Origin: Gemmatimonadota bacterium
Lineage (GTDB): Bacteria > Gemmatimonadota > Gemmatimonadetes > Longimicrobiales > Gaopeijiaceae
Direction of reading: 5' to 3'
Assembly: GCA_022561145.1 (NCBI GenBank)
Contig: JADFRS010000009.1
Location: 1 to 49,747, forward strand
DNA: 49,747 nt
Part shown: positions 8,130 to 15,748 of the stretch, in pieces
How positions within the stretch are numbered: the stretch's first letter is position 1
Layout of the letters: each line of letters begins with the position of its first letter
The notes under the pieces: model-generated
Database searches by the model: none
Told to the model about the DNA's origin: nothing
Seen by the model: the letters and a program-made list of their open reading frames with translations, nothing else
Made by a program: the position numbers and the translations under genes

Positions 8130-9443
8130 ATGCGAATCCTCATCATCGGAAACGGCGGGAGGGAGCACACCCTGCTGTGGAAGCTTGCGAAGGACCGACC
8201 GGACGCCGAGTTCTTCGCTACGCAGCCGAACGGCGGGATGGCACCGTTGTGCAAGGGTGTGGAGATCGCCCCGGGCGACCTCGAGGCACTCACCGGGTGG
8301 GCGGCCGCACGGCAGATCGACCTGGCCGTGGTCGGTCCCGAAGCTCCGCTCGCCGCCGGAATCGTCGATCGCCTCAGGTCGAAAGGCGTGCCGGCCTTTG
8401 GTCCGACGCAGGCGGCCGCACGCATCGAGTCCAGCAAGGCTTACGCGAAGGACCTCATGGCCAAGGCCGGGGTGCGCACGGCGGCCTACGCGATTTTCGA
8501 GGAGCTCGCCCCCGCCCAGGACTACATTCGAGAGAAGGGCGCCCCGGTGGTGGTAAAGGCCTCGGGGCTGGCCGCCGGCAAGGGGGCGCTCGTGTGCGAG
8601 ACGGTCCAGGAAGCACTGGACGGTGCGCGCATGATGATGGAGGATCGGGCCTTCGGAGAGGCCGGCCGCCAGATCGTCGTCGAGGAGTTCATGACCGGTG
8701 AGGAGCTCTCGGTGTTCGCTCTTACGGACGGAAGTGAGGTGCTAGTGCTCCTTCCGGCTCAAGATCATAAGCGCATTGGTGACGGCGACACGGGGCCGAA
8801 CACGGGCGGCATGGGAGCCTACGCACCCGTAGGCCTCGCCACTCCAGAGCTGATCGAGGAGGTGATCTCGACCATTCTGCGACCGACACTGACCGCGCTG
8901 GCGGAGGATGGAGCCGAGTTCCGAGGCCTCCTGTACACCGGCCTCATGCTGACGGATGAAGGCCCCAGCGTCGTGGAGTTCAACTGCCGTTTCGGAGATC
9001 CGGAAACACAGGTCGTTCTGCCATTGCTCGACAGCTCCCTCCTGGACCTGCTGGCGGAGGTGGCTGAAGGGGGCAGTCTGGCAGGCCGCTCGCTGCGTTG
9101 GAAGAATGCCTGCGCTCTCACCACTGTGATGGCATCGGAAGGCTATCCGGGCAGTTACCCCAAGGGACTTCCCATCGCGATCCCGGACGACCTGCGGGAC
9201 GACCCGGACGTGCTCGTCTTTCACGCGGGTACGCGGCGCAGCGAGGACGGGTTGGTAACGTCCGGTGGACGGGTTCTGGCCGTCACGGGTCTGGGCGACT
9301 CGATGGCGAGTGCAGGAGACCGCAGCAGGGCGGCGGCGGCCCGCATCCAGTTCGACGGCAAACGCTCCCGCAGTGATATCGGATGGAGAGAGCTGGCCCG
9401 ATGCTCTCCGGCGCCCGGCGCCGGGCAGGTAAAGCGTGCCTGA
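8130..9443 (+). CDS. purD: Phosphoribosylamine--glycine ligase (GAR synthetase)
   Basis: Second step of de novo purine synthesis: ATP-dependent ligation of glycine to phosphoribosylamine, in the cytoplasm. The protein has 437 residues. The N-terminus MRILIIGNGGREH is diagnostic, followed by AVVGPEAPLAAG and the ATP-grasp domain with VVKASGLAAGKGAL, GPNTGGMGAYAP and FNCRFGDPETQ. The C-terminal end departs from the usual pattern after residue ~410 (Arg/Ala-rich tail). It overlaps mutM by 8 bp. No other pur gene is in the window. A promoter with almost no leader lies immediately upstream. Confidence 0.96.
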   Translation: MRILIIGNGGREHTLLWKLAKDRPDAEFFATQPNGGMAPLCKGVEIAPGDLEALTGWAAARQIDLAVVGPEAPLAAGIVDRLRSKGVPAFGPTQAAARIESSKAYAKDLMAKAGVRTAAYAIFEELAPAQDYIREKGAPVVVKASGLAAGKGALVCETVQEALDGARMMMEDRAFGEAGRQIVVEEFMTGEELSVFALTDGSEVLVLLPAQDHKRIGDGDTGPNTGGMGAYAPVGLATPELIEEVISTILRPTLTALAEDGAEFRGLLYTGLMLTDEGPSVVEFNCRFGDPETQVVLPLLDSSLLDLLAEVAEGGSLAGRSLRWKNACALTTVMASEGYPGSYPKGLPIAIPDDLRDDPDVLVFHAGTRRSEDGLVTSGGRVLAVTGLGDSMASAGDRSRAAAARIQFDGKRSRSDIGWRELARCSPAPGAGQVKRA

Positions 9444-10266
9444 GCTCCCCGAGGCCGAGACGATCGTCCGCGGTCTCCGCCCGGCACTTCACGGCACCGT
9501 CATCTCGAGAGCCCGGGTTCTCCGCCCCGACATCCTCCGCACCTCCCCCGCCCGCTTCCGCAAACACGTCGCGGGCCGCCGCATCCAGCACGTCGGTCGC
9601 CGGGGCAAGAACATCGTGATGGAACTGGATCCGCCGGGGTTTCTCGTGGTCAACCTGGGCATGACCGGGCGGCTTCTCACGCTGCCCTCCGTATCACCTT
9701 CGACTCATCCTGCCGTGCGCTTCACCCTAGACGACGGCGGGGTGCTGGTTTACGACGATGTGAGGCGTTTCGGCAGGGTGGAGATTCTCACGCCGGGAGA
9801 GTGGGAGTCGCGGTCAGCCGCCATGGGACCCGAGCCCTTGGACCCTCACTTCGCCGGCCACGACATGTTCGCACGACTCCAGACCTCACGTTCACCGATA
9901 CGCTCGTGGTTGTTGGACCAGCGCCGGGTCGCGGGGGTAGGCAACATCTACGCGAACGAGGCCCTTTGGAGGGCTCGCATCCACCCGGCTCGTCCCGCCA
10001 ACACGCTGACCCGGAAGGAAGGCCATGCGCTGCACGGCGCTATCCGGTCCGTGTTGCTCAGCGCCATCGCAAACGGAGGCACCACCCTGAGGAACTACCG
10101 TGATGCATCCGGCAAGCGTGGAAATCACGCGCGCAGACTCGGCGTATACGGTCGTGTCCGCAAACCATGCGTCCGCTGTGGGACTGAGATCGTGCGTATC
10201 GTTTTCGGAAACCGATCCGCCTTCTTGTGTCCGGAATGCCAGCCGTGGGAGCGACACCAGACGTGA
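9436..10266 (+). CDS. mutM: Formamidopyrimidine-DNA glycosylase
   Basis: Bifunctional DNA glycosylase/AP lyase that removes 8-oxoguanine and formamidopyrimidines. The GTG at 9436 gives PELPEAETI after initiator removal; the N-terminal Pro is the catalytic nucleophile and the following Glu the proton donor, which fixes the start. GRRGKNI carries the conserved hairpin Lys. The C-terminal zinc finger is complete (PCVRCG then LCPECQ). The protein has 276 residues, typical of the family. The start overlaps the last 8 bp of purD, so it is read from the same transcript. Confidence 0.96.
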   Translation: MPELPEAETIVRGLRPALHGTVISRARVLRPDILRTSPARFRKHVAGRRIQHVGRRGKNIVMELDPPGFLVVNLGMTGRLLTLPSVSPSTHPAVRFTLDDGGVLVYDDVRRFGRVEILTPGEWESRSAAMGPEPLDPHFAGHDMFARLQTSRSPIRSWLLDQRRVAGVGNIYANEALWRARIHPARPANTLTRKEGHALHGAIRSVLLSAIANGGTTLRNYRDASGKRGNHARRLGVYGRVRKPCVRCGTEIVRIVFGNRSAFLCPECQPWERHQT

Positions 10267-10268
10267 TC

Positions 10269-11786
10269 ATGCCGCTCAAGCCGATGAGGGGCTGGCTCAC
10301 GATGTGCGTGCTGCTCTCCGGTCCGTACGTGACGCCATCTGAGGCGAGCGCGCAGGCGACGCCGGGCGAGGGCCTGCCCGTCGTGGAGCACACGCTCGAC
10401 AACGGCATGCGGCTCCTTATCCTGCCCCAGACGACGGCGCCGACCGTGTCTTTCGTGGTCCAGTACGAGGTAGGCGGCGTCAACGAGGTATTGGGCTCGA
10501 CCGGCATCGCACACTTGCTCGAACACCTGCTGTTCAAGGGGACCACTACCGTCGGCACGCGCAACTACCCAGCCGAGCAGGCGCTCTTCGCCGAAATGGA
10601 TGCGGTTCAGGACACGATTCTGATGCTCCGCTCGAGCGTCGGCGGGCACGACACGGTCCGCATCGGCGAGCTGAGCGGACGAATCGGGACGCTCGAGGAC
10701 TCGGCCCGCACGCACGTGGTGGCCAATGAGTTCGACCTGGTGCTGTCGACGGCCGGCGCCCGCGGCCTGAACGCGACGACCGATTCCGAGTCCACCACAT
10801 ACTTCGTGGAGCTTCCGTCCAACCGGGTCGAGTTGTGGTTCATCATGGAGGCGGACCGCATGAGGAACCCCGTCTTCCGCGAGTTCTACAGCGAGCGAGA
10901 CGTCGTGGCGGAGGAACGGCGCATGCGCGTCGACACGCAGCCATCCGCCCTGATCTACCAGGCGCATATGGCCACCGCGTTTCGCATGCACCCCTATGGA
11001 GTCCCGGTAGTGGGCTACATGTCGGACGTGCAGAACCTCACCCGCCGCCAGGTGGTCGACTACTACCGCCGCTTTTACGGACCAAACAACGCGGTGGTCG
11101 CGATCGTCGGTGATGTGGATCCGGATCAGATCATCGGCTGGGCGGAGGAATATTTCGGCGGAATCCCGGCCGGCGAAGCCCCGAGGCCTGTGCTCGCTCG
11201 CGAGCCCGAGCAGCGCGGAGAGAGGCGGACGGAAATCGAGTTCGACGCCGAGCCGCTCGTGCGTATGGGATGGCATGTGGTGGACACCCTACACGACGAC
11301 ATGCCGGCTCTGGTCATGCTCACATCGCTCCTCACGGGGGGGCGGACATCGCGGCTTTACCAACGCCTCGTGGTGCGCGAGCGCCTCGCCACGTCGGTCA
11401 CTTCCTCGATGGGCCCGGGCTCACGATTCGCCCAGTTGTTCTCGATCAGCGCCGTCCCTCGGGCGCCTCACAGCACGCTCGACATCGAGGCGGCGGTCTA
11501 CGAGGAGCTCGATCGCCTCGCGGCCCAGCCGCCCGACGACCTCGACCTTCAGCGGGTTCGCAACCAGGTGGAGGCCGGCAATTTCCGCCGCCTGACATCC
11601 AACCTCGGACTCGCATTGCAGGTGGCGGGTTCGGCGTCCCTGTACGGGGATTGGCGATCGAGCTTCCGGTTCTCGAGGCGACTCCAGGCCGTGACCCCGG
11701 AGGAGGTCTCCCGCGTGGTGCGCGTTCATTTCACACGTAAGAACCGCACGGTTGCTACGCTCGTGAAGAACGGGACAGACCCATGA
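10269..11786 (+). CDS. M16-family zinc peptidase, catalytically competent, secreted
   Basis: Pitrilysin/insulinase-family peptidase of 505 residues with the ATG at 10269, 2 bp after the mutM stop. A start 14 codons upstream would delay the signal peptide. Residues 1-28 form a signal peptide, so the enzyme is probably periplasmic. The inverted zinc motif HLLEH sits at 82-86 and VVAEERRMR supplies the downstream Glu ligand. Between them, at about 95-165, is an inserted region with DTVRIGELSGRI that is longer than in compact M16B enzymes. The next gene encodes a non-catalytic homologue and overlaps by 4 bp, a pairing known from bacterial heterodimeric M16 peptidases. The substrate is unknown. 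Confidence 0.92.
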   Translation: MPLKPMRGWLTMCVLLSGPYVTPSEASAQATPGEGLPVVEHTLDNGMRLLILPQTTAPTVSFVVQYEVGGVNEVLGSTGIAHLLEHLLFKGTTTVGTRNYPAEQALFAEMDAVQDTILMLRSSVGGHDTVRIGELSGRIGTLEDSARTHVVANEFDLVLSTAGARGLNATTDSESTTYFVELPSNRVELWFIMEADRMRNPVFREFYSERDVVAEERRMRVDTQPSALIYQAHMATAFRMHPYGVPVVGYMSDVQNLTRRQVVDYYRRFYGPNNAVVAIVGDVDPDQIIGWAEEYFGGIPAGEAPRPVLAREPEQRGERRTEIEFDAEPLVRMGWHVVDTLHDDMPALVMLTSLLTGGRTSRLYQRLVVRERLATSVTSSMGPGSRFAQLFSISAVPRAPHSTLDIEAAVYEELDRLAAQPPDDLDLQRVRNQVEAGNFRRLTSNLGLALQVAGSASLYGDWRSSFRFSRRLQAVTPEEVSRVVRVHFTRKNRTVATLVKNGTDP

Positions 11787-13270
11787 ACGGCGCGCGGCGG
11801 GACCGGGCAGGAACGTTCCTTTGCCGCCTGGTCGCCGGGGCCTTGATCGCCGCGCCGGTCATGCCTCGAGCCGTGCTGGCACAGGCGGTTGGCCTCGGGG
11901 CGGTGCGCGACCTCGAGGTCCAGGAGCTCGAGTTCACGCCGATGAAGCCCGACCTCTACGAGCTGGACCGGGGCGTCAGGGTACTGTACATCGAAAACCG
12001 GACACTCCCCCTCGTCTCTGTGTTTGCACGCTTCAAGGCCGGGCCCTCCAATTTCCCGCGCGGGCGGCTGGGCGCAGCCAGGGGCCTGCCATCGCTGATG
12101 CGCAACGCTGGAACGACGTCGCTCTCACCAGATTCGGTGGATAAGATGCTGGAGTTCTACGCGGTTCAGACCACCTTCGGCGGAGGGGGCCAGAGCACGT
12201 TCACCAGCCTCAACACCCTGACGCGGCACCTTGCCGAGGCGTTGGGGATCTGGACCGACATGGTTCGCAATCCAGGATTCGACTCCGCTAGAGTGGAGGT
12301 GTGGCGCGGCCAGGAACTCGAGGACGTGCGCAGAAGGGCCGACACACCCGGAAGGCTCGCGATCTCCCAGTTCAACCACCTCATGTACGGCGACCACCCG
12401 GTGGGCTGGGAAATGGAACCGGAGGATCTGACGCCCGCGGCCGTATCTCCCGACGTCTTGCGCGAGGTTCATCGCCAGATGTTCTGCCCGGAAAACCTTA
12501 CCCTCGGCGTGACGGGCGATGTCTCCTGGCACGACGTGAAGCCGTTGCTCGATCAGATGCTCGAAGGGTGGCCGTCATGCCCCGGTGAGTTGGCCGACCC
12601 ACCCGAGGCCCAATTCGCCACAGCGCCCGGCGTCTATTTGATTCCCAAGGAGCTCGATCAGAGCACCGTCATTCTCGGGCATCCGAGTGAGATCCGCCTG
12701 GAAGACTCACCGGAGTACTTCAGTTCGCGGATCGGCCACTCGATTTTCGGCGCGAGCGGTTTCAGCAGCCGGCTCATGAAGAGGCTCAGGACTGAGGAAG
12801 GCTACTCGTACAGCGCATCATCGGTGTGGACCACACCCGTCGTGTCTCGTGGCATTGTCGGCGCCATGGCCCAAACCAAGCCGGAAAGCACTGTGGCGGC
12901 GATCCGTGCGATCCTCGACGTCATCGAGGAAATGAGGCAGCACGCCCCGAACGACGTTGAGGTCAAGGAAGAGATAGACCGGGTCGCGAACGGCTTCGTG
13001 TTCAATTTTCAGGATCCCAGCCAGGTCGTGTCCAGGCAGATGCTTTACGCGAGTCAGGGACTTCCGCTCGACTGGCTCACGCGTTACCTGCGCGGTATCC
13101 AGGCCGTGAGCCCGAGGAGTGTGCTGCGCACGTTCGCTGACAACGTGGACCCATCTAGGATGGTGATCCTCATTCTAGGTGATCCGAGCAAGTTCGATCC
13201 AGGGCTCGAAGAGCTGGGACCGGTCACCATCATCGAGCTGACGGAGCCGTCGACTCCACCTGCCCGCTGA
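11783..13270 (+). CDS. M16-family non-catalytic partner subunit
   Basis: Second M16 protein, 495 residues, with an N-terminal signal peptide (residues 1 to about 34, ending near AVLAQA). Where the active subunit has HLLEH this one reads GLPSLMRNAG, so both zinc His and the catalytic Glu are missing. The rest of the fold is kept, including ENLTLGVTGDVSW and the glycine-rich loop GASGFSSRLMKRLRTEEGYSYS that shapes the substrate cavity. The ATG overlaps the previous stop (ATGA). In known bacterial pairs the inactive subunit helps substrate binding in a heterodimer; that role is inferred here. It ends 11 bp from the convergent menG/ubiE stop. Confidence 0.9.
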   Translation: MNGARRDRAGTFLCRLVAGALIAAPVMPRAVLAQAVGLGAVRDLEVQELEFTPMKPDLYELDRGVRVLYIENRTLPLVSVFARFKAGPSNFPRGRLGAARGLPSLMRNAGTTSLSPDSVDKMLEFYAVQTTFGGGGQSTFTSLNTLTRHLAEALGIWTDMVRNPGFDSARVEVWRGQELEDVRRRADTPGRLAISQFNHLMYGDHPVGWEMEPEDLTPAAVSPDVLREVHRQMFCPENLTLGVTGDVSWHDVKPLLDQMLEGWPSCPGELADPPEAQFATAPGVYLIPKELDQSTVILGHPSEIRLEDSPEYFSSRIGHSIFGASGFSSRLMKRLRTEEGYSYSASSVWTTPVVSRGIVGAMAQTKPESTVAAIRAILDVIEEMRQHAPNDVEVKEEIDRVANGFVFNFQDPSQVVSRQMLYASQGLPLDWLTRYLRGIQAVSPRSVLRTFADNVDPSRMVILILGDPSKFDPGLEELGPVTIIELTEPSTPPAR

Positions 13271-13281
13271 CACCACACCCT

Positions 13282-14013
13282 TCACGGCGCCACACCGACG
13301 TGCAGCGCGGCGATGCCCCCGCTCAACGTCTTCCAGCGCACATCCAAGAATCCCGCGCCCCGCATCAATGCCGCCAGTCCGTCTGGGGTCGGAAACTCCT
13401 TCACGGATTCCGGCAAATAGGTGTACGCCCAGGGATGTCCGGATACGAGCCGTCCAACAATGGGTAGAATTCGAGTGAAGTAAAGCATGTAACATGCTTT
13501 CATTACTACGTTTGTGGGCACCGTAAACTCGAGAATAACCAGACGGGCACCCGGGCGCAGCACCCGCCTCATTTCGGCGAGACCTCGTTCGAGATCGGCA
13601 AGATTCCGAACGCCGAACCCCACCGAAGCTCCGTCGAAACTCGCGTCCGGAAACGGCAGTTGAAGTGTGTCACCACACACCGGCGAGACGGGGGTTCCGT
13701 CCAACTTGTCGCGGCCCTGAACCAGCATTGGCTGCGCAAAGTCCGCCGCCATCACGTGGCCGACGAAACCGGCCCGGCGCGTCAGTTCCAGGCTCAGGTC
13801 GAACGTACCGGCACATGCGTCCAGATACGTCCCATCGGGCCGCTTTTCCCATCCCAACTCGCCCACAGCCTTGCCACGCCAACGGCGATCGATGTTCAGG
13901 CTGAGCACATGGTTGAGCAGGTCGTATCGCGGCGCGATTTCCGAGAAAATTCGCCGCACCTGTTCGGCCCGTCCGCCCCCGCTCGAGGGTTTCGCTTCCG
14001 GTATTGTGGCCAT
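13282..14013 (-). CDS. menG: Demethylmenaquinone/ubiquinone C-methyltransferase
   Basis: SAM-dependent C-methyltransferase of the UbiE/MenG family acting late in quinone synthesis. The ATG at 14013 gives MATIPEAKPSSGGGRAEQVR and 243 residues, the normal size; longer upstream starts would run into the sigma gene. Family marks are VRRIFSEIAPRYDLLNHVLS near the N-terminus, the SAM loop LDACAGTFDL (slightly altered from the usual ACGTGD), GFGVRNLADLERGL and LEFTVPTN. No other quinone gene is in the window, so menaquinone or ubiquinone cannot be decided, hence menG/ubiE. It is divergent from the sigma factor gene with a 111-bp shared upstream region. Confidence 0.93.
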   Translation of the reverse strand: MATIPEAKPSSGGGRAEQVRRIFSEIAPRYDLLNHVLSLNIDRRWRGKAVGELGWEKRPDGTYLDACAGTFDLSLELTRRAGFVGHVMAADFAQPMLVQGRDKLDGTPVSPVCGDTLQLPFPDASFDGASVGFGVRNLADLERGLAEMRRVLRPGARLVILEFTVPTNVVMKACYMLYFTRILPIVGRLVSGHPWAYTYLPESVKEFPTPDGLAALMRGAGFLDVRWKTLSGGIAALHVGVAP

Positions 14014-14124
14014 GAAGCCCGAGACTCGGTTAACTTTACGGTCGTTTCCCCCACAAGGTACCGGTCGCGACGAGGGAATCGCTACCCTCACCCTGCACCA
14101 CGCGCACACGGGAGCTCGGTCTCG

Positions 14125-14715
14125 TTGGATTACGCTGAACTGTCGGACAAGGAGCTCGCCTCCCTTGCCGCCCAGGGCCGGCAGGCAGCCTTCGGGGAGC
14201 TTCTCAGACGGTACCAGCGCCCGATCTTTTCGCTCGTCTTCCGCATGGTTCGTGATCGGTCGTTGGCCGAGGATCTTGCGCAGGAGGCCTTTATCCGGGC
14301 ATTCGGGGCGATCCGGTCGTACGATCCACGTTACAAGTTCAGCAGCTGGATCTTCAAGATCGCGAACAACCACACCATCGATCACCTGAGAAAGCGCAAG
14401 CTCGACACCGTGTCGATCCACGGATCACCCCATGCCCGCACGGCCCGTGAAGAGGAAGAAACGCGCTTAGTGGTGGAGTCGGGGGGAGAGAGCCCACAGG
14501 AATATGTGGAACACAAGGAGTTGGGCAGCCAAATCGAGCACGCCATCGGGAAACTCCGGCCCGAGTATCGGACCGCCATCCTGCTCCGCCACGTCGAAGG
14601 ATATCCGTACGACGAAATCGCCGAAATCATGGAACTCCCGCTCGGGACCGTGAAGACCTATCTACACCGCGCCAGGAGTGAGTTGAAGGAGCATTTAGCC
14701 CACCTCACTCAATGA
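14125..14715 (+). CDS. ECF-type RNA polymerase sigma factor (sigma-24/RpoE-like)
   Basis: Extracytoplasmic-function sigma factor, 196 residues from a TTG at 14125 preceded by GGAG at 14111-14114. The frame is open further upstream, but that part has no sigma similarity and overlaps menG. Region 2 reads FGELLRRYQRPIFSLVFRMV and LAEDLAQEAFIRAF, ending FSSWIFKIANNHTIDHLRKR. Region 4 is LRPEYRTAILLRHVEGYPYD followed by LPLGTVKTYLHRARSELKEH. The acidic linker between them (EEEETRL) is somewhat long. The next gene is a zinc-finger anti-sigma factor, as is usual. A matching ECF promoter motif lies between them, which suggests autoregulation. Confidence 0.95.
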   Translation: MDYAELSDKELASLAAQGRQAAFGELLRRYQRPIFSLVFRMVRDRSLAEDLAQEAFIRAFGAIRSYDPRYKFSSWIFKIANNHTIDHLRKRKLDTVSIHGSPHARTAREEEETRLVVESGGESPQEYVEHKELGSQIEHAIGKLRPEYRTAILLRHVEGYPYDEIAEIMELPLGTVKTYLHRARSELKEHLAHLTQ

Positions 14716-14736
14716 CTTGGCACCGAACGGAAATGG

Positions 14737-14765
14737 TGAAACTTTCCGGACCGGCGGGACGTAGG
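14737..14765 (+). promoter_or_regulatory. Candidate ECF-sigma promoter of the anti-sigma gene
   Basis: TGAAAC at 14737-14742, a 17-bp spacer and CGTAGG at 14760-14765. Motif and spacing are the same as at 6905-6933. The predicted start falls at about 14771-14773, on the first ATG of the anti-sigma gene, so that start would be leaderless, or the ATG at 14813 would have a ~40-nt leader. Confidence 0.6.
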
Positions 14766-14770
14766 GTGGC

Positions 14771-15748
14771 ATGTTGGACACCGATGACTTTTCGACTGGT
14801 TTTCCTGCTGAAATGAACAGGCACCTGACAGCCGAGCAGATCCAAGCGCTCCTGGACGGGCACCTCTCCGATGGAGAGTTCGCCGACGCCCAGGAGCATG
14901 TCGCGTTCTGCTCCCGCTGTCATGCCGATCTCGAAGCTTGGCAGCTTCTATATGCGGAGCTCGGCGGCCTGCCGGAAATCGCGCCGTCTCCTGACTTCGC
15001 CGCGCGTGTGCTCGAACAAATGCCGGCCCAGGAGGGCGCTGCTGCATGGCGGCGAAAGGTCCGCTCGTGGATCGCTGTGCGAGGCCGAGGCGCCATGGAG
15101 CACCTCTCACCCGAGCGGCTCCAGGACTACATCGAAGGACTCATACCAGCTCGACAGGTGGCCCGGATCGAGGCACACCTCTCCGGCTGTAGGGTTTGCC
15201 GCTCTGATGTGGCCGTTTGGCAGGGGCTCTTCGAGGGCCTCGGGACGCTTCAGTCCATGGAGCCCGCGGAGGGCTTCTACGAGCGCGTCATGGCTCAGCA
15301 CCGAGTGTTACAGCTCATGGAGGCTTGGGAGCCCGCAGCGGCCAGGATCAGTGCGTTCGCCCGAGTGAAGCGACTGGTGCCACGGACCCGTCGGGCCTGG
15401 GCGGCCGTCGCCGGTCTCGCCATGCCACCCCTCACGATCGGCTCGGTGCTCCTTTTCGAGATGTTCTCCCATCCCGCGCTCACCCCAGGGTATTTGGCGT
15501 CTTTCCTCTCATGGAAGGTGACGGAATTGGGCACGGCGCTCGGATCTGCGCTGATGGACGGTGTCGTCGAGTCGGCGGCCGCCTTCCAGGCCTATGCTCT
15601 TATCGATTTCTTGTCAGGGAGTCCTCTGATCGCCGTGACGGGCACCGTGGTGTTTGCGGCGCTATCGGCCTCGGCGGCCTGGATTCTCTACGCGAACCTC
15701 TTTCATTCACGACGCACGGTACATCCATATGCACAAGCATCGTCTTAG
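14771..15748 (+). CDS. Double zinc-finger anti-sigma factor, membrane-anchored
   Basis: 325-residue probable anti-sigma factor for the preceding ECF sigma. There are two anti-sigma zinc fingers of the H-x3-C-x2-C type: HVAFCSRCHADLEAW around residues 41-55, and HLSGCRVCRSDVAVW around 136-150. Each is preceded by a similar helix (LTAEQIQALLDG and LSPERLQDYIEG), so the N-terminal half is an internal duplication. The C-terminal half has hydrophobic segments near 218-236 and 285-308, suggesting membrane anchoring. Two starts are possible, ATG 14771 or ATG 14813 (MNRHLTAEQ, the more family-like N-terminus). The 3' end overlaps the next gene by 20 bp. Confidence 0.85.
   Translation: MLDTDDFSTGFPAEMNRHLTAEQIQALLDGHLSDGEFADAQEHVAFCSRCHADLEAWQLLYAELGGLPEIAPSPDFAARVLEQMPAQEGAAAWRRKVRSWIAVRGRGAMEHLSPERLQDYIEGLIPARQVARIEAHLSGCRVCRSDVAVWQGLFEGLGTLQSMEPAEGFYERVMAQHRVLQLMEAWEPAAARISAFARVKRLVPRTRRAWAAVAGLAMPPLTIGSVLLFEMFSHPALTPGYLASFLSWKVTELGTALGSALMDGVVESAAAFQAYALIDFLSGSPLIAVTGTVVFAALSASAAWILYANLFHSRRTVHPYAQASS

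Noticed and set aside
13660-14124. Upstream extension of the sigma factor frame
   Set aside because: No sigma similarity, overlaps menG; TTG 14125 with GGAG is the better start.
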